Notes under the pieces: generated by a model
Told to the model about the DNA's origin: nothing
Database searches by the model: none
The model's input: only the letters and a program-made list of their open reading frames with translations
Shown: positions 22,523-34,085 of the stretch, piece by piece
Position numbering within the stretch: position 1 is the stretch's first letter
How the letters are laid out: each line of letters starts with the position of its first letter
Made by a program: the position numbers and the translations under genes
Assembly (NCBI GenBank): GCA_014058105.1
Contig: JACGCM010001655.1
Span: 1,736,001-1,800,000, forward strand
Length of the DNA stretch: 64,000 bases
From: Kingdonia uniflora
Lineage: Eukaryota > Streptophyta > Magnoliopsida > Ranunculales > Circaeasteraceae
Direction of reading: 5' to 3'

Positions 22523-23748
22523 CTATCATTTTTGTTTTTCTGCCGATGATCAGACATGCAGCAGACCCTAGCCATCATTCTCAATTTAAACTCTCCCGCC
22601 CGATTCCGTGCTATCTGCGAAATCATTTTAAACTTCTCCCCCCCCCCCCACTGACGCGTACAGTAGAGAATGTGCCTACACCTCTTAACCGAGCCCCTGA
22701 TAGCCGCTTGAGTATCATCCCCACTCAGCTTACATACAATCACCCTCTCCTTAAAATGCTCCCCCAGCTAACCCTTGCTGCGCCCTCAAAGACCTAGAAA
22801 CAGTAACTCTATGGATGAAATTTTCAATAAAACTTCATCCGGACTAAAACTACATAGTTACATCTACCCTTTAAAATAAAAATAAAAATACATAGTTGCA
22901 TCTACTATATTTTTTTACACAAATAAATAGGAAAATTGAATAGGCCAGCTAAATCCAAAAAAAATCGTACAAGTCTCGCAAGCGATGTGAGACTACAGTA
23001 AGAGAGTTCAAAAGTACAATTGCACTACATATCGTCGTTCTTTTTTCATATTTGAACATCAGAAATTATTTATCCACTTAAGTCTATTAATTAATTTTCA
23101 CTTTCACACTTTCTGGATGAGTCTATTGAAAAGGATGAAACTGGCTAAAAGCATTACAACACCGAAAGTTTCAATGGGACCAACTAACATCGTTACATAA
23201 CACCTATAAGCGCTGCATCCTCACAAAAAGAGACTTAACCTCAAAGGGAAGATAAAACTAAATAGCCAAAAAGGAATTCAATCCTGATTAAATTGGATAA
23301 GGAAGGAATGCAATGCCACCTGAACATGAAGGATTCCTGCTAGACCATGAGCTGCACCCCAATACCTAGTGCCATGCCACCTGAACATTAATGGACAAGA
23401 TGTGTGATTAGATGCCCCTGCTCGACCTCCAGCTAGCACAGCTTCCACGACTGGCATGAGAAGGTTTTTTGGTAATGTGTCTTGTCCTAGATACTTGTTG
23501 ATGAACAATGCCGCCCATAGAAACCCTGCTCGGCCATAAAGAAGCTCGTAAGACATGCCAAAGCCGCCTTCCTCGAGTCCAATTGGTAGTGCTCTCTCTT
23601 GAGCCACCTGTTAGATAGAAGGTCAAGTACTATTAAAATTAGAATAAGTAAAAATCAGTAAAAATCTAATAACTACTAATATGCCAATTCAATAAACTCA
23701 CTATAGGAGGATATAAAATAAAAAGAACTACTTTGTCATCTCCAAAGC

Positions 23749-24034
23749 AAGGGCCGGCCCGAGGGTAGGAAGATTAGATGGCCGCCTTAGTCGCCTTTTT
23801 GACCTTCCCAGAGGGTCAGGTCCAACCCAGGCCCAAAAAATAATTTCACATCATCAACGTAGACCAAATTTTAGTAGTTAGATAGATAGTATGCAAACTT
23901 TGTATAGGTACCTGCATTATTTAGTCTTTTATATTCTTACGATTTACTATAAAAAAAATTATGTGAAAATGTATGGGGCCTCCATTTCAGTTCACCGCAG
24001 AGGCGAAGACCCCAAAAACCTCAGGCCAGCCATG
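23749..24034. mobile_element. hAT-type MITE, 286 bp
   Basis: It is flanked by a perfect 8-bp duplication TCCAAAGC (23741-23748 and 24035-24042), the length made by hAT transposases. The ends are imperfect inverted repeats: AAGGGCCGGCCCGAGG at the left, CCTCAGGCCAGCCATG at the right. It is non-coding and lies in the LanC-like intron before exon 4. Confidence 0.88.
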
Positions 24035-24159
24035 TCCAAAGCAAAAATAATTGAGATAACATCCTCCTCTCCGGCCTCAACGACTCAACCTAGTTTTAGT
24101 TTTAGTGTACGTAGAAACACTCCATGTGGTAGATTATAAGCACTTTTGTGAAGTTGGGT

Positions 24160-24441
24160 TTTCGAACCACATCCCCTTGGAGCACAATTCAAAAAGCTTG
24201 TTTAGGACCACGCACAAGAAAAATCGTCCCCCAATATGTCCTTGATCAATAATTCTTGATATTTTGAAGATATAAATATAACTACTACTAAATGAGCCAC
24301 ACCACATGCCATTTATTACGAGAACGTAAAAGATATATTCGCATTTCACACATGCATCCCATTCATGCGTAAGGACATACTTTTTGTTATTCCAAATTTT
24401 GTCAATTTTAACAATAATACCTCGAGAAAAAGGTTCAAAAA
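24160..24441. repeat. Direct repeat, copy 1 (intron of the LanC-like gene)
   Basis: About 282 bp, over 90 percent alike to 24907-25187. It contains a second copy of the end of exon 3 with its splice donor (minus strand FLNLFLE then GTATTATTG), preceded by unrelated sequence. It therefore cannot act as a full exon. Confidence 0.9.
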
Positions 24442-24906
24442 TGTAAGAATTTTTCAAAACTTGTACCTCATTTTGAGCTTTGAACCCATTGGTCATCTAT
24501 TTTATGTGACTCCTATACTATAGCCTAAAGTTGAGTCACACATTGTTTATAAACAATAGAGGAACTAAACATATAAAGTAGTGCCCATGTGACATGTGTG
24601 TAACATGTGACATAGAGAGAGTGTATAGTTGTGTGAGTGTGTGAGAGGATTTTATACCTTATACACACTTAGACCTCTCTCAGGCGGCCCGGTAGGCCGG
24701 GCCAGCTCGGGCTCAGACTTGAATTTGGATTTGGGCAATTGGCTCTTCTGGCTCTAGAGGCCTTGGGGGCCCTTTGGGATTGGGCTAGACTCACCCTAAT
24801 CTTTTTAACAAAAAGTTCATTGGGCTTGGGTTTGGGCTTGGGCTTGGTTTATTCCTTAGTCTTGGTCTTCACTTTGTTATCTCTACTCCCCTTTGAGCAC
24901 CTTCCT

Positions 24907-25187
24907 TTCGGACCACATCCCCTTGGAGCACAATTCAAAAAACTTGTTTAGGACCACGCACAAGAAAAATCGTCCCTGAATATGTCCTTGATCAATAATT
25001 CTTGATATTTTGAAGATATAAATATAACTAGTACTAAATGAGCCACACCACATGCTATTTATTTCGAGAACGTAAAAGATATATTCGCATTTCACACATG
25101 TATCCCATTCATGCGTAAGGACATACTTTTTGTTATTCCAAATTTTGTCAATTTTAACAATAATACCTCGAGAAAAAGGTTCAAAAA
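24907..25187. repeat. Direct repeat, copy 2 (exon 3 end and intron)
   Basis: The partner of 24160-24441 at an offset of about 747 bases. This copy is joined to the real exon 3 (25278-25167). The 465 bases between the copies include a GC-rich tract (about 24680-24720) and GGGCTTG repeats (about 24825-24847). Confidence 0.9.
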
Positions 25188-26059
25188 CAATTCCCGCCTT
25201 TGATCATCATGTCTATAGTTAGCAACAACAGCCCCAAGAGCGTAAACTCCTCCTCTACCACATAAAAATGTTACATGCCTACAGCAATGTCAACAACTAT
25301 GAGCCCCGGCGCATTCACCATATTACTTAAAACACAATAATTTTCTGTCTGTAAATTTCGCCGTACAAATGAAAAGTTCGCAAACAAAATAAATTGACCT
25401 TTTAAAGGTATGTGCGACAACGGCGCACGTATCAACAATCTCGGCGCACAATAGCAGGTCCTCCTCGTTACCGTAAGCCTCATACGACCTCAAGCAAGTA
25501 AAAACCGTACCAAGCAACCCCGTGTATACGGTGGGTCTATACACTCTCCACCACTCCCGTTCTTCCACGTGGCATCCACCACTACACACAATAATATTAT
25601 ATTAATACCAGTTCACCCTAATTAAGCTAACTTGCACTGATGAGTGAGGACTGTTATTAAACCCTTAACCTACACCCTTATGGCTATGTACCTGTTCTTT
25701 GAGTGAGATGGCAGCTTTGAGGAAGGTTTCAGTTGGGAGTGAGAGATTGGTGGTAGTCGTTGGATTGGACACGTGGAATGAATTGGTGCGTTGGTTTTCT
25801 TCTTCTTTGTTAGCTTGAAACGGTATTGTTTGTTGCAGTGATGACATTGTTGCGACTTGTGAGCGAGAGTTTTGGTTTAAATTGTTCAGGACGAGAGAGT
25901 GAGATATTAAAGAGAGGGAAGGAGGAAGTCGCGTTGGCATCAAATCGTGATGTGACGAGATTGGGGTGTGACAAGGATGACATGCGAATAACGTGCCACG
26001 TTTTTGGCATGGTAGCCGAGGGAAACAGCAATTATGATTTTAAATAGTACTGTATAATA

Positions 26060-27800
26060 AGTTTATAAAATCCAAAATTGGAGTGAGGGGAAAAACCAAA
26101 TTTTACCCTTATTAAAGTTGTAAAGTTGTAATATAACAAGAGACAACCACGTGTTTCTGAACTTTACAAGTACGAATGTCACTTCCAAAATAATAAAAAA
26201 TTATAAAACTCATTTAAAATTATTATATCAAGCCAAGTGTTATTACTATTTGTTCTTTAACATTTGTTAAGAAACACTTTGTCATTATATTACCAGCAAT
26301 CAATTTTATTTGTTAAGAAATATTTGTCATTTGTTTTCCCAGAACTTTCTCCTTTGCTTAGAAATTTGATATTTATATTTCCGCAAGTTTCACATTTGTT
26401 TAGAATTAGTTATCATTCGTACCACTATAACGTTGTCATTTGTTCAATAAAATGTTACCTGTTTTAAAATGCCATTTTTTTTTTTGCAGACACGTGGACT
26501 CCACAAGTACGATTGCCACTTCCGAAATAATAATTAAAAAAATGTAAATCATTTAAAAATATATTATCATGCCACGTGTTCAAATTTAATTCCTCGATGT
26601 ATGTGTAAGACAGACACTGTCACCATCTCATGCATTACTTGTCATTTATTTCAGGACAGTTTGTCCCGCCTTGTACCATATTTGTTAATTGTAAGAAGGT
26701 TGTCACCAATTCTATTACTATTTCACATCTTGTTTATGGTTAGGTATCACATGCGGTTCACAAGGGTTCTTCTGGTTTTTGGCGCCAAAAGCGATCCCGA
26801 TTCATCAAACAGTTTCTTCTTATTATTCGACTGCAAAAATAGCAAAAACCGTCCCGATTATTTATAACAAACCGTTTGAATGACTATTGCCTACCAAGTG
26901 TTTAATTAAAGATTGGTACTCTACTCCTTGGGCATGGAGGAAATGATGGTACTCTACTCCGGGAGATGATACTCTACTCTACTCTACTTTACTCTACTCT
27001 ACTCATGGAACAAACGATGACAAATCATCTACGTAGCTGCTGCCAGCCAAACTATATCATTTCTTCAGATGAACTCTGACATTCTTCCATATATCTATGT
27101 CATTTGTAAATTGCTAGTTCTCATTATCAATACCGACTTTCTCATTTGTTCAGACTTCTTTGTCATTTGCTTTAGCATAACTTTACAATTTGTTTAGAAA
27201 AATATCAATTGTTTAAATATTATAGTAGGTCTGCAGGTCGTGGGCTCCACAAGGTCACAAGTAAGACCGTGGCTCCACAAGTATGAATGTCACTTCCAAA
27301 ATAAAATAAAAATTCGAATCATTTAAAATATATTATCACGCCACGTGTCCAAATTTAATTCTTCGGTGTATACATGTCATTATATTTCGAGACGTGTAAG
27401 ACATACACTGTCACTATTTCATGCATTTATTGTCATTTGTTGTAGGCCAATTTATCACATTTTTAACCATTAGTTATATTGAATCATACAGACTCTGTCA
27501 CCAATTCGGTATTATTTGGCATTTGTTTAGTATTTTTTATGGTTAGGCAACGCGTGCGATTCACACGAGTTTGTTTGGCTTTTGGCACCAAAAACCATTC
27601 CTTTCTTCTTCCACGACGATTGTAAAAATTGCAAAAACTGTCCCGATCGCACAAACTATTTTATCGCAATCATCGAGTCTTGTGTGTGCGTGTAATTTTA
27701 GTATGATTTCAGTGGCAAATCCTATGCGTGACTACTACTTACTAAGTGTTTGATTAAAGTCTAGCTTTTCTTTCACAATAAAGTCTGTTAAAAAAATAGA
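26060..27800. repeat. Upstream region of the Ulp1-type gene with large direct repeats
   Basis: Two related blocks, about 26485-26925 and 27236-27770, share in order CCACAAGTA.GA.TG.CACTTCC, ATTATCA.GCCACGTGT, CAAATTTAATTC, a CTGTCAC block, TTTATGGTTAGG, TTTTGGC.CCAAAA and AAGTGTTT.ATTAAAG. A shorter third copy starts near 26140. Between them is a TACTCTACTC microsatellite-like tract (about 26930-27003). Many CATTTGTT motifs occur. No coding sequence is evident. Confidence 0.75.
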
Positions 27801-27805
27801 ATGAG

Positions 27806-30800
27806 CAATTTGATAAGCAGAACCAAACGCAGGAGGGTAGAGCCAAGAAGGCGACATCTAATACTAAAAATTATACATCTCAGTGTACAGGTGTGGGACT
27901 TCACAAAATGTTTAGAGCTTTGCCTGAAGAAGATAAGGGTGCTCTTCGTACCACCTGCTTTACACCGTTACTGTTGATTGATCCAATAGCGGCGATGTCG
28001 GCGTTGGTTGTGGAAATATTCGATCATCATCTCGGTGATATGACGTTTCAATTTGGGGAGACGATAATTCTGATGAAAATCATTCATGTTTGCCTAATTT
28101 TAGAGCTACGTGTTTCTCCTATTCACGATAATTTCTTATTTGTTGATCCTGAGTATGTAACAAATTTAAGAAATAGGCGATTCCCTATGAAGAAGAATAC
28201 ATATGGGTTGAAGGAAATTGACGGGGCTTTAAAACAAGCGAAATTGGAAAGACATCATGGTAAGATTATAATTTGGCATTTATTTGGTCTGCTATATCAT
28301 TATTCTGCAATGTATTTCTCACCCCAAAAATTTATGTATTGTATTTGCCATTTTTGTGTCTTGTTTTATTTTGTTTCATCATTATTTTCTAAGGTTCTTA
28401 TCATTACATTGTGTATTCTTTGTCATATTTTACTCATTCTTATTCTTTGCCATGTCTGATTTTGTTTTGCAGACGACGTTCTTCGATTAAATTTGTTAAA
28501 TTTTTTATTAATTTTTGTCTTCCCAAACAAAGGGAGAAATATTGAGGTGAAGTATGTTGATATGGTAGATGATCTAGATCAGTTCAACAGATTCCCCCGG
28601 GGTGAATATGTTTATAAAAAATTGGATAAAGCTTTACCACTGCATGGATATACCTGGGTGTTGATGATATGGGTTTTCCTCTTTATTTCTGGCCTGAAGT
28701 TTCCAAGAATTCAGGAATCCAATCATTTGTTCCCTGAGCTACAGGGATGAAGGATAACATCTTTTAAGCGTCACCAAATTGTGACGTTTAAAAAGTTTTT
28801 TTTAACCCTAAATTGATGGTAATAGCTTTGAAGCCGTCTAAGACTGACATACAACAAGAACTTGTGCAAGAGGCCATGGTAATCTTCCTTTATTTGTATG
28901 AATGATTCATTTTAGTGCTTCTTTGTCATTTAATTTAGGTTTCTTATCATTTTGTTTGCTTAAGTTTGGCATTTAGTATCTTCTTCTTGTCATTTGCTTA
29001 TTTTCTTTCTCTATCATTACTAAATCCCTTTTTGTCATTTGTTTTATGCCCATTGTCATTGTTTGATTGTTTTTCTGTCATTTCCAAATCACTCTTTATC
29101 ATCTATTTAAATATTTTAGAGAAATCATATCGAAGCACCTGCAATCAGCGGTGCGCCTATAATCAAAGCACCTGTAATCGGTAGCAGTTCTTCCACCACT
29201 AATATCGGAGTTGTAGTGGTTAAGGTATGCTCCGAGTTGGAGGACCATAGTAAAATGTTGGAACAAATTTCGATGTTTAAAGTTAGAGACAGTACTCTAC
29301 CACTTAGAGATGGTACTTGACTCCTTGGGCAATACCAGTATTTTACACACGAGAAAATCTTGAAACGTAAGCGAGAAGAAGAAGGTGATGTGAAAGAAGA
29401 TGGGAAAAGAAAGAAAGAGGGGCTTAAAACCTGGCAAAGATAGCTCCAACAAAAAAATCAAAAGATTGAATAGAAGAAAAAAGCTAAGGGAGAAGGCAGA
29501 AGAACATAGAAAAAAAACACAAGACCAATGCCAACAAGAAGAACAAGAAGGCAGAAGAAACACATGCACCCCTGGAAATTAAAGTTGAAGGCGCGAAGAA
29601 AAAAACTCTCACTAATGAACAATTGGATGATGTCTCACTAATCGTTTTGAAATCCTTAATCCCCAAGGGTAATAGAGCACCAAGGAAAAGACAGGCTATA
29701 TTCCCAGACCTAAAGTCTAATAAAATTCAATCAACTATAGAAAATTTGATTTAGCAAGTTACCCCTAGAGAGGAATTGGAGGAGGAAAAAGATTTAAAGG
29801 TAGATGATAAAGTTAAAGTTGAGAGGGAAGTGAATTTAGAAGCTATATCTTCTGAATATGTTGGCGAACGTCTAAAGGTATCATCTGTTTATAACTTCTT
29901 ATCATTTATTTGATTTAATTTGACATTTGTTTTTCAAAACATTGGAATTTACTTTATGAACTTTGTCATTTGTTCAGAAGTCTATCATTTGTTCAAAATT
30001 CTTTAGCATTTATTCGGACGTCTTTGTCATTATATTTTCTAGAACTTTCATTTATTCTGAAGCCTTTGTTCATTTCATTTGTTGTATGTGAAGTGGAAGA
30101 AAGGTGCAGTGGAAGATGAGGAACCTGAAGCTAAAGAAAAAGATGATAAAGATGAGAAATATGGTGATGATGGGAAAGATGGCAATGAGAAAGCTAAATC
30201 AATTCAAGAAGAGCAATCTTAAGTTCCTGATGAAGAGAAAGTTTAATAAGTATTTATCTAACATTTGTTTTGAGCTATCGATCACATTTGTTGTGTGCTA
30301 CCCTATCGTTTGTTTATTTAATTTTACCATTTGTAGTATGTATATCCTATTTTATAGATGGAGGAACAACAAACTATAGTGGTATATTATGTTGGAAAAA
30401 AGATGTAGTAGATAAAGCCAATGAGGTATTTAATTAATATTTGTTTTGAGCTATCCATAATATTAACATCACATATCCATACCATTTTTAATTTATTCCT
30501 TCTTTACCATTTGTTCTACAGACTATGGTGGTTGCAGACCAAGCAAAAATTGAAGTAGTGTTCTTCCACCAGGAGTAAGATATTGATGAAGCTAATTAGG
30601 TAACTTATCACTTGTTTCTGACTATTAATCATTCGTTTGCTGCTAACTTTTCATTTTTTTCTTTTTATTTTACCATATCTTGTATCACTCATATCATTTG
30701 TAGTATGTTTATTTACAGACGAGTGCAGACCAAACAACTGGTATATCAGTTGAGGAACAAAGTAAAGAGGAGGCAGTTGAAGGCAAGGATGATGATGATG

Positions 30801-31374
30801 GGACTTCGTAAAAAAAATTAGACCCTGAGAAAATTATAAAAGAAATGGTTGTTGGGCAGACCAATGTATAAAGTACTTTTAAACCAGATCCCGAGTAATC
30901 AAATTTCATGACATATCTTATTACTCATTCTCATGTAATATGCACATTTATATTTTCTTATTACTCAAGTAATTCATCTGTTTCAGCTTGTTTTAATGGA
31001 GTCAGAAGTAGATGTCACCTTAAAGAAGAGGCATAAACTAACTGACAAAGATATTAATGACCAAGCCGTATCATTTGCTATTCAAATAAGCCTATTGCAT
31101 GCTCACCTTGACATGCTTCTTTCTGGAGTATTATTCAAATATTTTATTCAAAGATCCATCTCCTAGGATAAAAAAACCAGGTAGGCCAAGTCTGGTCACT
31201 GAGGAAGGATGAATTATCTAATGAAGATAAAGACTACAACATGAGTACTTATAGGAGGTTAGGTAAAAATACTATTTTCCTTAACGCTCTCTACACCTTA
31301 CATCTAAACTAATAGTTGGACAATGAGGTATTTATATCATTTATTTATTTTATATTGTCATTTATTATGGTATC
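27806..31374 (+). pseudogene. Ulp1-type gene (transposon-associated), 5' part with PMD/DUF1985-like domain
   Basis: Exon 27806-28259 encodes FRALPEEDKGALRTTCFTPL and MTFQFGETIILMKIIHVCL. It ends at a GT donor inside a codon and joins exon 28473 to about 28878 (DDVLRLNLLNFLLIFVFPNK, YVDMVDDLDQFNRFPRGEY). The arrangement, a globular domain, FNRFPRGE and a Trp-rich block, resembles the plant-mobile-domain and DUF1985 families, which in plants are often joined to Ulp1 proteases carried by Mutator-type elements. Later small exons (about 29130-29225, 29370-29880, 30095-30240, 30530-30590, 30720-30890, 30990-31250) are Lys/Glu-rich, a disordered linker. Stops occur in several. The gene continues at 51163 beyond element C. 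I could not choose a true start codon upstream of 27893. Confidence 0.65.
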
Positions 31375-31995
31375 TGTAATGGCCTAATCCCGTGAGCTCG
31401 AAGTAGTCTGGAATTAGTCCTTACACCAATGTACCTGTGACAAAAATCTAATAAACAATAAATGACATGGGTATTTAGCATAGAAAACCTATGAATAGGC
31501 AAAAAACCATAACCTCGTATTGAGGGTTTTTTGTAATAGTGACGTTTATTGCTTGAGGGTGATAATATCTTATTACAAGTTGTTTTTAGATTTAGAAATG
31601 ATTGACCTTGTAAATAAGAATTTTGAAGTTTTGAGAATCTTTGAAAATATAGTTTTCTTGGTGATTCCTCTTATAATTTCTTTTGTCCTTGTCTCTTCTG
31701 AAACTTTTTCTTTATATAAGCCTCTTCTGCAGCTCTTCATCTTGTTGAAGCACGTTCTCCAAACAATGTGGTTAGTTGCTGTTTGACTTAGTAATTGCTG
31801 AGTTTGTGAGGCACATGTCGTTTTGACTTGTACAGGTTTTTGAATTTGAGCTCGACTCATATTTCTTATCAGTTCGTGGAGTATGTAGCGATGATGACTG
31901 GAGAAGTCGTATGGAGAATGCGTGAGCGTGATATGAAGGTAATTTGAACTAGCAACAACACGATTTTAGGTGAGATCGAGGGATAGGCCCCTACA
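31375..31995 (-). repeat. 3' LTR of element C (621 bp)
   Basis: On the minus strand it begins TGTAGGGGCC (31995) and ends GGCCATTACA (31375), with perfect TG...CA. A TATA-like TATATAAAG lies at about 31711-31720 (minus). The adjoining AAGGGGACGAT (about 31996-32006) is a suitable polypurine tract. Confidence 0.9.
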
Positions 31996-32249
31996 ATCGT
32001 CCCCTTACAACCGAAGTCACGAGTGGCTTTAGTTGGGAAAGGATTTGGATATATGTGTATTCGTGTTTTGAATTTTGAAAGAAGTAATAGTGTTGTTGAC
32101 TGCATGGAAAATGCGCGTGTAAAAGGGTGATGGGCGTGCATTGAATATGGATGGGAATATTGATTTATGTGACGGTTAGGGTTTGAAGTGTTTTATCGGT
32201 ATTGAATGATGGCACTTGGTAAAACATTCTTGTACAATAAATATAGGGT

Positions 32250-32260
32250 TATATAAATAG
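32250..32260 (+). promoter_or_regulatory. TATA-like box before the first antisense ORF of element C
   Basis: TATATAAATAG lies about 70 bases before the ATG at 32327, on the strand opposite to gag-pol. A promoter role is inferred from sequence and spacing only. Confidence 0.45.
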
Positions 32261-32326
32261 TACATGTACCAAGGATTATGATAAAGTCCGTTTGATTTGT
32301 TACAAAAATCTCTACAATTTTTGAAG

Positions 32327-32620
32327 ATGGTGAAGACTCGTAGAATGGCTCTTGAAGAGCGAATTGCTTCAGAAATCCAGAGGTTGAAGTTGAAGTTCTT
32401 CAGGTATCAGTTCTTGGAGGATCCTGTTCCTGTTCCTGTTCCTCCAACGTACAGAGGCATGTCAGAGACTGAAGTTGAAGAAGAGTTTTACTGTAGATGG
32501 AGGTTTTACCACGTTGTCTTGACATGCGAGCAATGTGGGGTTTGTCTTCGTATCCATGCGAAAGACAAGGTTGGGGAGACAGATGCAGGGATAGGCATAG
32601 TTGCAGTGCAATTGCATTAA
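32327..32620 (+). CDS. Antisense small ORF (aORF-a) of element C
   Basis: Open for 97 codons from MVKTRRMALEERIASEIQRL to a stop at 32620. The N-terminal half is basic and helical, followed by a PVPVPVPP run and the Cys-containing stretch VLTCEQCGVCLR. It is opposite in strand to gag-pol. No family is recognised. A second small ORF, which also begins MV.TR, follows at 33592, so the two may be old duplicates. Confidence 0.5.
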   Translation: MVKTRRMALEERIASEIQRLKLKFFRYQFLEDPVPVPVPPTYRGMSETEVEEEFYCRWRFYHVVLTCEQCGVCLRIHAKDKVGETDAGIGIVAVQLH

Positions 32621-33544
32621 TTTCTTATGTCACAATGGATTTTAAGGTCGGGCCCTCTTCATCTCTACCGACTCTGTGGAGGTGGTAGTTTTAGAGGAGA
32701 AGGTGATGGTAGTGGAGGAAGGAGACAAAATGTGGAAGTCTGCTTCTACATTTCCATCGCTTTTTGGCGCTAAGAAGATCTTCGGCTTGAAGAGTTGGTT
32801 CAAGTTGAGTCTTCTGCTTCCATAGATTCCATTTGAAGTTTGCCTAGACTTCGACCAAACTCATGGGAGTGAGCATACTCGTTGTTTCCAATTTTTGCTT
32901 TGCATCAGGGTAAAAAATCACTGAAGCACGGCGAACTGAAGGATTTGATGTATCAGAGTACCTGAGGGACCTGTTAGTTGTATAAGCACTGAAAAACTTG
33001 TTATCTATAAAGTTCCTAAAGTTGAGTATTGGACAGACTTGGTATCTGTAAAGTACCTAAGGTCGAGTACTTGAAAGACTTGTTATCTGTAAAAATACTT
33101 GTAATATGTTTCGAGATGAATAAAATTTGTTAACAAATTTCGTGCTGATATAGATATAAAATAACTTTAGAAATTGAGTTGTATGATCTGAAGAATGTAT
33201 GAAATGAAATGTATGAGTGTAGAAAGTACAAATACTTAATAATATTTAAACTGTTCTAAATTTATTTATTAAAATATGTGTTAAGAGGCGAATACTATTC
33301 TATTTGCAAGTTGGAAATGTGGGAGAGAAAAAATTTGTAGGAATTTTTAGCGTGAAGAGTCTATGTCACAGAGGTCGATTTAAAAAATTAAATCTGGAAA
33401 GAATAAGTTTGACCTAAAAATATGTAGAATGGTTGAGTTCGAGGGGAAGAGATATGTTGAAATAATTTTTCTCATGATTTTGGGGTTTTTGTTACAAAAT
33501 AAAAGGATATTAACACTTTTTGAGGGGAATCGGTAGTGACAATG

Positions 33545-33554
33545 TATAAATAAG
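33545..33554 (+). promoter_or_regulatory. TATA-like box before the second antisense ORF of element C
   Basis: TATAAATAAG lies about 40 bases before the ATG at 33592. Inferred from sequence and spacing. Confidence 0.4.
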
Positions 33555-33591
33555 GGTAGAATGATCTCTGAATATCCGGGAAGATATAAGA

Positions 33592-33970
33592 ATGGTGCAG
33601 ACTCGATCCTAGAAAATTCGTAGTGCCGCTGAAGGATGATTAGCAATTAAGATCGCTAAAGTGCGATAGAGAATTTTAGGATCATTGGGTTATGATGCTG
33701 AGTTGCTAGTAAGGGGGTGTCAGTTCGAAGGATTAGATTCAATTGGTAGGGATCTTGAGTATGCCCATTTTTTCTTTGAGGGATTTTTTTGTGAACTGGT
33801 GAGGAATCCTGCAGATTAAGAAGAAGTGGTGGGATTGATTGCTGAGGTGGTGATCAAATTTTAGAATGCGAGGATCGCTATAGGTTTACCTGTTGGTTGT
33901 GGTTTTTCAGGTCATCAAGGTTGTTTTAGATGTAATTATATGTAAGGTAAAGGAAGTGAATGTAAAAATA
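33592..33970 (+). pseudogene. Antisense small ORF (aORF-b) of element C, broken
   Basis: Begins MVQTRS, then a stop. The same frame goes on with KIRSAAEG, LAIKIAKVR, GSLGYDAELLVRGCQFEGLD and HFFFEGFFCELVR between further stops, and ends near GHQGCFRCN. Position, the start and length suggest a relative of aORF-a. No function recognised. Confidence 0.45.
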
Positions 33971-34085
33971 GGTATGACGGAGTATAACTGTTTGAGGTTA
34001 AATAATTTGAAAGAAATTGTTGTTGAATAGACTCTCTATTTTGGTGAATATTGTGTAAAAAAAAGGAATTTAAAAATATTTAAAT

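Larger units (their letters stand above)
21852..25847 (-). pseudogene. LanC-like protein (GCL1/GCR2 family) pseudogene
   Basis: Plant LanC-like proteins are homologues of lantibiotic cyclases with an alpha/alpha toroid fold; their plant role is unsettled. Exons on the minus strand: 25847-25692 (start MSSLQQTIPF, ends LKEQ, donor CAG/GTACAT); about 25578-25401 (TVYTGLLGTVFTCLRSYE, CAEIVDTC); 25278-25167 (HVTFLCGRGGVYALGAVVAN); 23607-23320 (GMSYELLYGRAGFLWAALF, CPLMFRWHGTRYWGAAHGLA); 22193-21852 (VFPNDREFHD to FPGFEL, stop). Exon borders are GT-AG. Defects: exon 2 needs a frame change both at its acceptor and near GGEC-IDP/PTVYTG. The exon that should lie between 23320 and 22193, which carries the conserved GHG and metal-binding part, is not found. 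The gap holds unrelated sequence. An intron contains a hAT MITE and a duplicated segment. Confidence 0.82.

Noticed and set aside
22402..22797. Plus-strand 131-residue ORF across the LanC-like locus
   Set aside because: It crosses a poly-C run, has no motif and overlaps the better minus-strand ORF at 22238-22522.
24660..24860. GC-rich and GGGCTTG-rich stretch as an RNA gene or CpG island
   Set aside because: No tRNA, snRNA or rRNA signature; simple repetition inside a degraded intron.
29297..29569. Minus-strand Phe/Ser/Leu-rich ORF
   Set aside because: Antisense of the Lys/Glu-rich linker exons of the Ulp1-type gene.
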